From Henckelia pumila (lineage: Eukaryota; Streptophyta; Magnoliopsida; Lamiales; Gesneriaceae): a DNA stretch of 64,000 nucleotides. The stretch covers positions 139,321,402 to 139,385,401 of the forward strand of contig NC_133122.1 of the NCBI RefSeq assembly GCF_033568475.1. Reading direction: 5' to 3'. The notes under the pieces were generated by a model. The model saw nothing but the letters and a program-made list of their open reading frames with translations, was not told where the DNA came from and made no database searches. Shown piece after piece: positions 35,011 to 48,057 of the stretch. Both the position numbers and the translations under genes were made by a program. Within the stretch, counting starts at the first letter, position 1, and each line of letters begins with the position of its first letter.

Positions 35011-37592
35011 TGTGAGGACCTTGGGTTGCTAATCTCATTTTGGGGCAACTAATGATGCATTAAACAATTAATCAAACAATTAAAGAATAATAAATCAAGA
35101 GCATAAAATTTTTTATTTTTTTTTTAAATTTCCCGAGCCTCGCTCGATCGGGCAAAAGCTACCAATCGAGCGAGCATCAAATCAAAAGTCTCGGTCTGCA
35201 GCACAAAAAGCCTCGCTCGATCGGCCAAAAGCTACCGATCGAGCGAGCAAGAAAATCAAATTCACTGCCCTTGAAAAACAGGCCTCGCTCGATCGGTAAC
35301 TTTTACCCGATCGAGCGAGCCCTTATTTGCTCGAATTCTGCTGCTGAGTTTTTGCTGTCAAAACCAAATCCAAGGTATATATCAACATTCAAATCAAATC
35401 TAAGCATGTTATAAAATCTGAGAACATGCATATAATCATATAACAAGTTTCATGCATTATAACATAAGCTTATTACATCCAATAAATAGCATAAAGATAT
35501 GAAACAATAAGCTACACAACATCTTCAAAGGTGAGCTTCTAAACACAAGTTCATATCAAGTTCTATGCTATCAAAGTATCATTCTTTCAACCTATAACCC
35601 GAGTCCACACTTGCTACATCTCTCTCCCGAGCTATCAAGGTCGTCTCAGCCATGCTCTTGCCCCTCCTGTTGCAATGCACACATACAAAACAAAACAACA
35701 GCCGGATAAACTCCGGTGAGAAATTATTCTCAGTATAATCGACATATAAATGCGTTAAATAAATTCATATCAACCCTAAACATATCAACTCAAGAATAGA
35801 GTAAAAATAACGCATATCTCGCTTCAAAATTGATTCATAAATCATCGTTGCCATCAAGATTCGTTTCCGATCTTGACATGGATATCCATCTATCAAAATC
35901 ATTCCGGATTCGAATAAAGTCGTCCTCCGACCTTGGCATAGGAAAATAAAGTCGTCCTCCGACCTTGGCATAGAATCAATTCGTATCATCATCATATCAA
36001 AATCATATCAACTCAAAATAAAAGATCCACTACCTGGGATGGATCGACAACATCAAAACAATAACAAGTTCTTCAATCAAAAGAAAACATAATCAGTATG
36101 TGATTTGGCGGACTACTCAAGATTCATAAATCCTGAGTATCATAGTCCTGAAACTCGATATCGTCTTATACCTTTCGTTTCATTGAGTCTTAGTTGCTTC
36201 AAATCTGTACAATCTTCATCAAAGAATAGCAATCAAACTTGCTCAAGTTCATCATCCAATCTTCAAGGTAGCATAACTTCAACCTTGAGCTATTCGATCT
36301 CGTTTCTCAAATGCTAAAATCTCGAGTCCGAATATCTTATTTACAATCTGAAACATATCATATCAAGCTATTTATATCAGCTACAACTCACATAAAAATC
36401 AGCTCAATCATAACTCAAACTTGAAGCAAAATGAGTTACAAAACTTTGCTCAATTCTTGACCGATTAGAATTGTAGCTTCTCGAACTCGAAACATTCAAG
36501 TATAATCTGATATGAAGTGTAAACATGCTGTATAAATCAGCAACCAACTCATATCTAACTCAGCTCAAGCATTATAAACTCAAACATGACCAAAGTCTTG
36601 AACCGACGGCATAACGGTATAAAATCGATTACCGAAACGATATCGAATTCAACTAACATCATATTCATCATATATCAGCAATATACCATCCTAAACCAGC
36701 ATCTCAGCACCTATACATCTCGAAATATATGCTGGAAATCGTTTCAAGTTCATGCAATAATCAATATTCAAGTCGGTTTCGATATCGAACGGCATACGAA
36801 CTCACGAAAACAAATATCAAGTCATAATCTGATCTCTGCAAAATTTCGTTCTTCAAAACCTATGAGAAACATCAAAATACTTACATGAAATCGAAGCCCT
36901 CGTCACAAGGATTCCAGAACATCTTCCGGAATTAAAATCGGACGAGCGGATCAAAAGTTACGACAATTTGAAAAATCAAAATCTCAAGACAATGAAAGGG
37001 AATTCGAACTCTGTTCTGAATTTCTCATTCTCTCTGAAAAATCCACGTAATATGCTTATACATCTGATTCAAATCGGATATATATTGTATATTTGCAATT
37101 TAGTCCCTCAAGTTTTCATTAATTGCATTTCAGTTCTCTGCCTTCGTTTTAATTCAATTTCAATCCAAAATAATTTAAGAATATTAGAATTAAAATCGAA
37201 ACTCTAAATATTCCCAAATTAAATATACTCGGATTAAAATAAATAAATTCGAATTAATTAAATAATCCTGGCCTTTTGCACTTTAACCCTTGCAACTTCG
37301 ATATTTGCAAATCAGTCCCTGATCGGTTTGTATCTTCACAATTAATCTTCGTTAATTCCCGAAACATGGAATTTAATCTTAAATCCCATAAATATTCAAA
37401 TCGAATATTTATTCTTTTAATTTAAGAATTATCGGAATTTAATTCTCAAAATCCGTAAATTCTCAATTAAATATTTTCGGCTCGAAAATTAAATCTATCA
37501 TTTCCATAACTTCTCAAATCAATATTAACCCATAATATGGAATTTAATTCTCAAATCTCATAATTAATAATTTAATATTTCCGGGCCTTACA
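35011..37592 (-). repeat. 5' LTR (right copy) of the non-coding gypsy-like element
   Basis: TGTGAGGACC...GGGCCTTACA. It has three hairpins of the CTCGCTCGATCGG type (about 35139-35177, 35214-35249, 35283-35322), one more than the left LTR; the 78-bp length difference between the LTRs is one hairpin plus its spacer. Confidence 0.9.
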
Positions 37593-40500
37593 AAAAATAA
37601 GTCCAATAAAAAATAAAATTGCCTTTTTAATACGATTTAGTTTTCGCTATTTCGTACTAAATTTTTTAAATAAAAATTATAAGCTTTAATTTAAAATTTT
37701 TTCCCTAACAATTCAGTTCTTTAATTTGGAAACAAACCGAAATTGTTAAAGGTTGGATTAGTTTTTATTTATTTTTAATGAAAATCACTAATTGGATGTA
37801 CGAGTTGTCATGTTAGCTGTTGCTCATAGTGCATGCCATGTGATTAAAATTCTATATAAATACACACACTAAAACTCTATACATACACACACGCTGATGC
37901 AGAAGGATACTTTGGTCAACCATGTTTTTCCATGAGGGGTCAACATAAATATGTGGGGCCCACAAGCACTGATGCTGCATATGGATATTGAATTTCTCGC
38001 TGTGGGAAAATTGAATTTGCACGGGAGTAGTATATATATCTCGTATATAAAAACAAACTAACATGTTTATTTTGCGTAAAGCATTATGTTTGATGCGACG
38101 GCGACAACTTATTATTATTAGCTCCCACAACTTATTATATTATTTTTCATTAATTTAATTTAATTTCGTTTATTTTTCTAATAAAACAAGTCCAATCAAA
38201 AATAAAATTGACTTTTTTAATACGATTTAGTTTTCGTTGTTTTATACTAAATTTTCTAAATAAAAACTAAAAGCTTTAATTTAAATTTTTTTTTTAACAA
38301 TTCGTTTCTTTTGGATAAAACCAAAGTTTTTAACAGTGGGATTGGTTTTTTTTTTAATGAACAATTACTCATTTGATGTACAAGATATCACGTCGGCTGT
38401 TGCTCATAGTGCGTGTCAATGTATTCAAAACTCTATATATACACACACACTAAAACTATATATATACAAACGCTGCTGCAGAAGGAAACTTTGGTAAACC
38501 ATGTTTTTGCATGTGAGATCAACATAAATATATGGGGCCAACAAGCACTAATGCTGCATATGGGCATTGAATTTCTCGCTGTGTAAAAACGAAATTGCAC
38601 GGGAGTTGTATATATATCTCATATATAAACACAAACTAACAGGTTTATTTCGCGTAAAACATTATGTTTGATGTTACGGCGATGGCGACAAATTATTATT
38701 ATTAGCTCCCACAACTTATTATATTATTTTACATTAATTTAATTTAATTTCGATTATTTTTCAAATAAAACCAGTCCAATAAAAAATAAAATTGACTTTT
38801 TAATAAGATTTAGTTTTCGATGTTCCATACTAAATTTTCTAAATAAAAATTATAATTTTTAATTTTAAAAAAATTCTAACAATTCGGTTCTTTTGGATAC
38901 AAACCGAAGTTTTAACGTGTGGATTGTTTTTTTATTAATTTTTAATGAGCAATCACTCATTGGAAGTACAAGTTGTCACGTCAGCTGTTGCTCATAGTGC
39001 GTGCCCATGTGATCAAAACTCAATATATACATACACTAAAACTTTATATATACACACGCTGCTGCAGATGTATACTTTGGTCAAACATGTTTTTGCATGT
39101 GGTGTCAACATAAATATGTGGGGCCCACAACCACTGATGCTGCATATGGGCATTGAATTTCTCATTGTGGGAAAAATGAAATTGCATGAAAGTAGTATAT
39201 ATATCTCGTATATAAACATAAACTAACAGGTTTATTTCACTTAAAAGATTATGTTTGATGTTACGGCGATGGCGACAAATTATTATTATTAGCTCCCACA
39301 ACTTATTATATTATTTTTCTTTAATTTAATTTTATTATGGTTATTTTTCTAATAAAAGCAGCCCAATCAAAAATAAAATTGACTTTTTAATACGATTTAG
39401 TTTTCGTTGTTTCATACTAAATTTTCTAAATAAAAATTATAAGTTTTAATTTTAAATTTCTTTTCTAACATTCGGTTCTTTTTGATACAAACCGAAGTTT
39501 TTAACGGTTGGATTGGTTTTTTTATTTTTAATGAACAATCACTCATTGGATGTATAAGGTGTCAGGTCAGCAGTTGCTCATAGTGCGTGCCAATGTGATC
39601 TAAACTCTATATATACACACGCTAAAAATCTATATATATTCACTCTGCTGCAGAAGGATACTTTGGTCAGCCATGTTTTTGTATTTGGGATAAACATAAA
39701 TATGTGGGGCCCATAAGCACTGATGCTGCACATGGAAATTGAATTTTTCGCTGTGGGAAAAATAAAATTGCACGGGATTAGTATATATATCTCGTATATA
39801 CCACAAACTAACAGGTTTATTTCGCGTAAAACATTTTGTTTGATGTTAAGGCGATGTCGATAAATTATTATTGTTAGCTCCCACAACTTATTTTATTATT
39901 TTTTTATTAATTTAATTTAATTTCGATTATTTTTATAATAAAATCAGCCCAATCAAAAATAAAATTAACTTTTTAATACGATTTAGTTTTCGTTGTTTCA
40001 TACAAAATTTTCTAAATAAAAATTATAAGCTTTAATTTTAATTTTTTTTTTCTAACAATTCGGTTGTTTTGGATACAAACCGAAGTTTTTAACGGTTGGA
40101 TTGTTTTTTTTTAATGAACAATCACTAATTGAATGAACAAGGTGTCACGTCAGTTGTTGCTCATAGTGTGTGCCCATGTGATGAAAATACTATATATACA
40201 CACGCTTAAACTCTATATATACACACACGTTGCTGCAGAAGGATACTTTGGTCAACCATGTTTTGCATGTGGGGTCAACATAAATATGTGGGGCCCACAA
40301 GAACTGATGCTGCATATGGGCATTGGATTTCTCGAAGTGGAAAAAACGAAATTGCAAGGGAGTAGTATATATATATCATATATAAACACAAACTAACAGG
40401 TTTATTTCGCGTAAAACATTATGTTTGATGTTACGGCGATGACGACAAATTATTATTATTATTAGCTCCCGCAACTTATTATATTATTTTTCATTAATTT

Positions 40501-42476
40501 AATTTAATTTCGGTTATTTTTCTGATAAAATCAGTCCAATCAAAAATAAAATTGACTTTTTAATACGATTTAGTTTTCGCTGTTTCGTACTAAATTTTTT
40601 AATTAAAAATTATAAGTTTTAATTTTAATTTTTTTTCTAACAATTCGGTTCTATGGGATATAAACCGAAATTTTTAACGGTTGAATTGGTTTTTTTTTAA
40701 TGAACAATAACTCATTGGATGTACAAGGTGTCACGTCAGCTGTTGCTAATAATGCGTGCCCATGTGATCAAAACTCTATATATACACACGCTAAACTCTA
40801 TAAATACACACGCTACTGCAGAAGGATACTTTGGTCAACCATGTTTTTGCATGTGGGGTCAACAGAAATATGTGGGGCCCCCAAGCACTGATGCTGCATA
40901 TGGGAATTGAATTTCTCGCTGTGGGAAAAACGAAATTGCTCGGGAGTAGTATATATATCTCTTATATAAACACAAACTAACTGGTTTATTTCGCGTTAAA
41001 CATTATTTTTTATGTTACGGCGACAACCACGTACAAATTATTATTATTAGCTGCCACAACTTATTATATTATTTTTCATTAATTTAATTTAATTTTAGTT
41101 ATTTTTCTAATAAAATCTGTCCAATCAAAAATAAAATTGACTTTTTAATACTATTTAGATTTCGCTGTTTCATACTAAATTTTCCAAATAAAAATTAAAA
41201 GCTTTTATTTTTAAAAAAAATTCTAACAATTCGGTTCTTTTGGATACAAATCGAAGTTTTTAACGGTTGGATTGATTTTTTTTTTTAATAAACAATCACT
41301 AATTGAATGTACAAGGTGTCACGTCAGCTGTTTCTCATAGTGCGTGCCCATTTGATCAAAACTATATATATACACACACCCTTAAACTCTATATATACAC
41401 ACGATGCTGTAGAAGGATACCTTGGTCAACAATGTTTTTGCATGTGGGTTCAACATAAATATGTGGGTCCCACAAGCACTGATGATGCATATGGGCATTA
41501 AATTTCTTGCTTTGGAAAAAACAAAATTGCACGTGAGTAGTATATATATCTCGTATATAAACACAAACTAACAGGTTTATTTTGCGTAAAACATTATGTC
41601 TGATGTTACAGAGATGTCGAAAAATTATTATTATTAACCCCCACAACTTATTATATTATTTTTCATTAATTTAATTTAATTTCGGTTTTCTCATAAAATC
41701 AGTCCAATCAAAAATAAAATTGAATTTTTAATACGATTTAGTTTTCGCTGTTTCATACTAAATTATCTAAATAAAAATTATAAGATTTAATTTGAAAAAA
41801 AAATTCTAAGAATTCAGTTCTTTTGGATACAAACCGAAATTTTTAATGGTTGGATTATTTTTTTTTTTTAATTTTTAATGAACAATCACTAATTGAATGT
41901 ACAAGGAGTCACGTCAGCTGTTACTCATAGTACGTGCCCATATGATCAAAATTCTATATATAGACTCACTAAAACTCTATATATACACACGCTGTTGTAG
42001 AAGGATATTTTGGTCAACCATGTTTTTGCATGTGGGGTCAACATAAATAATTGGGGCCCACAAGCACTGATGTTGCAAATGGTCATTGAATTTCTCGCTG
42101 TGGAAAAAACGAAATTACACTGGAGTAGTATATATATCTCGTATATAAACACAAACTAACAGGTTTATTTCGCGTAAAACATTATGTTTGATGTTACGGC
42201 GATGGTGACAAATTATTATTATTAGTTCCCACAACTTATTATATTATTTTTCATTAATTTAATTTAATTTCTGTTATTTTTCTAATAAAATAAGTCCAAT
42301 AAAAAATAAAATTGAATTTTTAATACGATTTAGTTTTCGTTGTTTCTTACTAAATTTTCTAAATAAAAATTAAAAGCTTAAATTTTAAATTTTTTTTCTA
42401 ACAATTCGGTTCTTTTGGATACAAACCTTAGTTTTTAATGGTTGGATTGGTTTTTTTTATTTTTAATGAACAATCA
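37593..42476 (+). repeat. Satellite array, block 3 (about 8 units)
   Basis: Landmarks at 37959, 38538, 39124, 39710, 40294, 40878, 41469 and 42057, spacing 579-591 bp. The unit interrupted at 28326 resumes here in register. Confidence 0.95.
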
Positions 42477-44695
42477 TGTAATGCCCGAAATTATTTAATT
42501 TTAATCCGAGAATATTTAATTTGGGAATATTTGGAGTTTTGATTTAAATTCTAATATTCTTAAATTATTTAGGATTGAAATTGAATAAAATGGAAGATTG
42601 AGGACTGAATTGCAAATTTTGAAGACTTGAGGGGCCAAAATGCAAATACTTGAAACTTGGTGGACACTTGTTATGCAAAATATGTATTCACGTGTGTATT
42701 ACTATATTTCATCAGAAATTTCAGAAGGAAGAACAGAGAGAGAAGAGTCAAGAATTCCAAGTTTCATTCTTCATCTTTAAATTGCAATATCTTGAGTTCC
42801 GATTATCCGATTTCGATTCCGAAAAATGTTTTGGAATCTTCGAGACGAGACCTTCGATTTGATGTAAGTTTTCTTTTGATTCATTATGGTTTGAGAATTC
42901 GAAAATGGCAGAGATCAGTTAGTTGGTTCTTGTTTGAGGTTTTGAAGTGTTATATCTTGTGGTATTGAAGAAGAGTTATTTGAATGGTGATTGTATGCTA
43001 TTGTGATGCTTTAGAAGCTTCAATTCGACATTAGGAGCATCTGATATTGCTGAGTTTTGACATATATGTGCTGCTATAGTTGTTAGAAATTAGTTTTGAT
43101 TACCGATTTTGTACCGTTACTCCGCCGAACTTATGATATGAGGCTGTTTTGCTATTGTATCTTGGACTAAGATGTTGCTGGGTTGTAGCTGATGTTTACT
43201 TGGTTTATATGCTGTGATTTCAGTTCATAAACAGGGGATATCAACTCGATAATCTCGACTTCGAAACTGATAGAAGAAAGAACAAGGTTTGTAGCTTTTT
43301 GCCTTGAAGTTTGGTTGAAGCTTGAGCAGATTTTGAGATAGGTTTGGTGATTGTGTTGTTCAGATTTGGATAGCTTGAAGTTGCCTTGAAACCTCACAAT
43401 CGAAAGGTAAAAGTGAACTAGTATTCGATTGGGATTATAACTCGAGATGGTTTGTATCGAGTTCCCTAAATCACATACTTATTTGCTTATTTGCTTTTAT
43501 ATGTTGTATTTGAATGGTTGAATGAGTCTTGATTTTAATGAATGCTATTTTGTTGATATATGTTGCATTCATCTTGTAAGACTTGTTCTTTGATTTTGAA
43601 ATAAACGGAAACGTTCGATTAGACGATTTGAGGGATTATATATGTATGGCGTGGGTGGTTGACTTAGCCTAGCGTCTGATTTATATATATAATGGCTTCA
43701 AAGTCTAGAGAAGCAAGATAAGTATCCCCACCTCGATTGGGAGAGTCGGTGGTTAGTTATGATATCTTCTTCTCGGGATCCCAACCGATGAAATAAGAGA
43801 ATTTGTTAGAGAACCTTGTTTTAAAACATGCATTGTATTTACTTTTATATCATGAATTTGATATATGCTTTGCTATGCATGTTTAGTTGCTTTTACTGGG
43901 AAATATATTTCTCACCGGAGTTATCTGGCTATTGTTGTGTTGTATGTGTCATGGCAATAGGCGGGAGTGGAACAGGACAAAAGCGATCTTGAAGAACAAG
44001 GGATGAGAGAATAGCGTGATGATCCGAGTTTAGATGATTGTGAGCTGTCATTGTTAGTGTTGAGTTCAAGAACATGATTTTGTTGTAGTTATATGTGCCA
44101 AGAGTTATTGGCTATGAAGCTGTTGTCTTGATATTGTGTATAAGACTTATGATGATGTATAATAGTCTTAGAACTTGACTTGTTGTTTTATACAATGTTC
44201 CATGTTGTAATGTTAGCCTATCTTGAGTTGATATTAAGGCTTTGTTATGATCTTATTCTATCAATTCATATCAAGTTAGTATGCAAGCTAGCTTATGATT
44301 ATGTATACACCATGCATGAGTTGATGTTAGATGAGAAAGGAAAGAAGGAACTTGTGTTGACAGCAAAAATGATCTATATTTATTCTTCTGGGCAGGAGCC
44401 CGCTCGATCGGGCGATTTCTGCCGATCGAGCGAGGCCTTCATTTCGAAGGCAGAGAAGTGAGCAACTTTGGATCGCTCGATCGGTGAAACATGACCGATC
44501 GAGCGAGGCCAAAACTTTGCAAACCCGAGAAGCTGAGCTGAGGGCTCGCTCGATCGGGTGAATACACCCGATCGAGCGAGGTGCTCATTTTTTTTGAAAA
44601 ATAAAAAATAAAAATTTACTTTATTTAGACTTTGATTCTTTGTCTATTATTTATGATGATTTTATTAATGAGAGATTAGAACCCGGGTCGTCACA
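42477..44695 (+). mobile_element. Solo LTR of the gypsy-like family (2219 bp), plus orientation
   Basis: TGTAATGCCCG...GGGTCGTCACA with the 5-bp duplication AATCA on both sides (42472-42476, 44696-44700). It is related to the two other insertions but on the opposite strand. Near its 3' end are three hairpins (44401-44435, 44472-44507, 44545-44581) with arms like CTCGATCGG / CCGATCGAGCGAG, followed by an A-rich tract. Other frames, including a 93-codon one at 44180-44461, lack any family resemblance. Confidence 0.9.
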
Positions 44696-46490
44696 AATCA
44701 CTCATTGGATGTACAAGGTACCTCGTCAGCTGTTGCTCATAGTGTGTGCCCATGTGATCAAAATATATATATACACACGCTAAAACTCTATATATACACG
44801 CACGCTGCTGCAGAAGAATACTTTGGTTAACCATGTTTTTGCATGTGGATTCAACATAAATATGTGGGGCCTACAAGCAATGATGCTGCATATTGGCATT
44901 AAATTTCTCGTTGTGGGAAAAACGAAATTGCACGAGAGTAGTATATATATCTCGTATATAAACACAAACTAATAGGTTTATTTCGCGTAAAACATTATGT
45001 TTGATGTTACGGCGATGATAACAAATTATTATTATTAGCTCCCACAACTTATTATATTATTTTACATTAATTTATTTTAATTTTGGTCATTTTTCTGATG
45101 AAATCAATCCAATCAAAAATAAGATTGTCTTTTTAATACGATTTAGTTGTCGTTATTTCATACTAAATTTTTTAAATAATAATTATAAGCTTTAATTTTA
45201 AATTTTTTTTCCTAACAATTCATTTCTTTAATTTGGATACAAACCGAAGTTTTTAAAGGTTAGATTGGTTTTTATTTATTTTTAATGAAAATCACTCATT
45301 GGATATACAAGGTGTCACATCACCTGTTGCTCATAGTACGTGTCAATGTGATCAAAACTCTATATATGTACACACGCTAAAACTCTATATATACACGCAC
45401 GCTGCTGCAGAAGGATACTTTGATCAACCATGTTTTTGCATGTGGGGTCAACATAAATATGTGGGGCTCACAAGCACTGATTCTACATATGAGCTTTGAA
45501 TTTCTCGCTCTGGAAAAAACGAAATTTCACGGGAGTAGTATATATATCTCGTATATAAACACAAACTAACATGTTTATTTCGCGTAAAACATTATGTTTG
45601 ATGTTACGGCGACATCGACAAATTATTATTATTAGCTCCCACAACTTATTATATTATTTTTCATTAATTTAATTTAATTTCGGTTATTTTTCTAATAAAA
45701 TCAGTCCAATCAAAAATAAAATTGACTTTTTATTACGATTTAGTTTTTGCTGTTTCATACTAAATTTTCTAAATAAAAATTAAAAGCTTTAATTTAAAAA
45801 AATTTTCTAACAATTCGATTCTTTGGATAAAACCGAAGTTTTTAAAGGTGGGATTGGATAAAACCGAAGCTTTATTTTTTTATTTTTAATGAACAATCAC
45901 TCATTGAATGTACAAGGTATCACGTCAGCTGTTGCTCATAGTGCGTGCCAATGTGTTCAAAACTCTATATATACACACACTAAAACTTTATATATACACA
46001 CACTGCTCCAAAAGGATACTTTGGTAAACCATGTTTTTGCATGTGGGGTTAACATAAATATGTGGGGCCCACAAGCACTGATGCTGCATATGAACATTGA
46101 ATTTCTCTCTGTAGGAAAAACGAAATTGAATGGGAGTAGTATATATCTCTCATATATAAACACAAACTAACAGGTTTATTTCACGTAAAACATTATGTTT
46201 GATGTTACGGTGATGACGACAAATTATTATTTTTTAGCTTCCACAACTTATTATATTATTTTTCATTAATTTAATTTAATTTCGGTTATTTTTATAATAA
46301 AATCAGTCCAATCAAAAATAAAATTGACATTTTAATACTATTTAGTTTTCGCTCTTTCATACTTAATTTTCTAAATAATAATTATAAGCTTTATTTTTAA
46401 AATTTTTTTCTATTAATTCGGTTCTTTTGGATGAAAATCAAAGTTTTTAAGGGTTAGATTGTTTTTTTTTTTTATTTTTAATGAAAAATA
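44696..46490 (+). repeat. Satellite array, block 4 (about 3 units) and array end
   Basis: Landmarks at 44870, 45467 and 46068. At 45845-45870 a short piece (GGATTGGATAAAACCGAAG) is duplicated. Unit similarity stops near 46490, in the AT-rich TTTTTAATGAA part of a unit. Confidence 0.93.
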
Positions 46491-47317
46491 ATCAATAATT
46501 TGGCTGGTCATATTTAATTTTTGAATAAAAACGATATTATATACATAAATTAGTCCAATCGAACCGAATTAAATATTTCAGTTAGTTAGTATACGAAATA
46601 ACCGAATTATTATAAAGAACAATTAAGATTGACATTTTTATATAGAAAAATCTATATATTAGAAATTAAAAGGCTGGATTTTTTTTCAAAATATATTAAG
46701 TTGTTGTTTATATCTTAATGATCAAATTAATCATGTCGAACAGGCAATTTAATCTGATCTCAAATGCAAAATGTTGTAATTTAAACTTTTAAATAACATA
46801 AAAATGAATATTTTATTGATTTAACAAATAAACTAATAACAAGAAATTAATGTACATGATACGAGACCCTGACTCCTTTAGCTATTTTGCAAGGACCCGG
46901 GATGTTTTGTTCAAATACCAAACTTCAAATGCCACACTCCCTGACATACGAATTTAGAGGAAATTCTTTGTTATACCCATATAAACAAATCTTGGTGTTT
47001 TCACACGAGATTATAGGAAAAATGTCTCGTTTGCAAACAAAAAAATACCGATAGATCTCACGTGTTCGTCTAAATATGTCACATAAAAGATGCACCCAAA
47101 TTATTTTCTCACGATCAAACATAAAATAATATAACCTTTGTTTGAGTTTCATACTTCATTAATATTTTAGGTACTGCACATGCCATTATTTTGTATTTTG
47201 TTTGACGCATATAGAGGTTATTAATTTTTTCCATTTTTTGCACTAAGTGTCTACTTCATCAACGACGATAGGGATTTGTCCATGCTGCCTTAATGAGGTA
47301 GTGTCTTAATGTGCATC
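46491..47317. other. AT-rich intergenic DNA between the satellite and the SINE
   Basis: No gene, RNA or repeat could be recognised. Short frames (such as 46925-47152, minus) show no family features. Confidence 0.6.
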
Positions 47318-47605
47318 CAATAATTCACATTTCTTCTAAAAGGGTTGACCCCGAAGGGGATCCCATTCCACATGAGTCAGAGGCCCATTAGCTCATGCGG
47401 GGTTAAATCGAGGGATTGCACGAGTAGGCAGGGACCTGAGGGAGGGAACAACATGGTCCAACCCCCAGAGCATACCCCCAAATATTTCAATGAAAAATAT
47501 GCTCCACACGATGATCGAACCCGCAACGCTGGGGAATTTCTTCCCACGTCACCTCAGGCCTTACCAACTCGCCTATGCCCATGTGGGCAATAATTCACAT
47601 TTCTT
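47318..47605 (-). mobile_element. tRNA-derived SINE (47336-47587) with an 18-bp target duplication
   Basis: CAATAATTCACATTTCTT flanks the 252-bp body at 47318-47335 and 47588-47605. Read on the minus strand from 47587, the head contains an A-box-like GGCGAGTTGGTAAGG and, about 50 bases on, a B-box-like GGGTTCGATCATC, the two internal RNA polymerase III promoter elements of a tRNA. The body ends in CCCTTTTAG. Such elements are copied by LINE enzymes, which leave target duplications of this length. A plus-strand frame over it (47345-47593) is spurious. Confidence 0.85.
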
Positions 47606-48057
47606 GAATGCGAGATGTGCATAAAAGAAGAGCCATTGGATCTAATACATGAGGTGACATACCCCAACAACGTAACAGGTTAAAGCACTGCAAAAGTACG
47701 TACTATTCGTTGCATAGCAGCATCAAAGATTTGGAAGGAAGGTGATTACATGTGAAATATATTTCTGTCAGTGTATCCTAGAATCTCCTAGCTTGAAGAT
47801 ACTCCCATGTTTAGCTAGAGTCATGCTGTTATTAATTTCTTGGTAGTTGAATTAAATATTTTATATATGTCCTTGAGTACTTGAATTCTTAAGAGGAGAA
47901 GGGTAAGTACTGCAGATTAATGCCTGAAAGAATATATATAGAACATTTGAAAATACTTTTTCACAATCTTTCTTTCTCCATCGATCTATATATCTTGCTT
48001 TTAGCTAGCTCTCGGCCTTCTGGATCTGGATTCTCCAAATCTAAATTGCTTTTAATA
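47606..48057. other. Upstream region of the REM gene
   Basis: No other gene seen. It should hold the promoter and 5' leader of the B3 gene. I could not settle on a TATA box among several TATATAT stretches (for example near 47930 and 47985). Confidence 0.5.

Larger units (their letters stand above)
28327..37592 (-). mobile_element. Full-length gypsy-like LTR element without coding capacity (9266 bp)
   Basis: The LTRs are 28327-30830 (2504 bp) and 35011-37592 (2582 bp), flanked by AAAAA on both sides. Read on the minus strand, LTR 37592-35011 ends CCTCACA, followed by ACAGG and the primer-binding site TGGTATCAAAGCC. At the other end TTTCGAGGACGAAATC and a purine-rich run (GAGGGGAGGAAT) precede the 3' LTR, the arrangement seen in plant chromovirus-like (Tekay/Del type) gypsy elements. 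The 4.18-kb interior has no frame above about 130 codons and no recognisable gag or pol motif. By eye the LTRs differ at about 1-2 percent of positions plus one 78-bp indel, so the insertion is fairly recent and must have relied on proteins supplied by another element. Confidence 0.88.

Noticed and set aside
44180..44461. 93-codon frame in the solo LTR
   Set aside because: Runs across the hairpin array; no similarity to known proteins visible.
14950..46490. CRISPR-like array or tandem gene family
   Set aside because: The unit is about 587 bp with no short repeat-spacer pattern, in a plant genome, and the frames in it are short and often broken; it is a satellite.
14950..46490. rDNA intergenic spacer repeats
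   Set aside because: No rRNA gene sequence is present in or next to the array, and unit sequence shows no recognisable rDNA promoter.
47345..47593. 82-codon plus-strand frame
   Set aside because: Lies on the antisense strand of a SINE.
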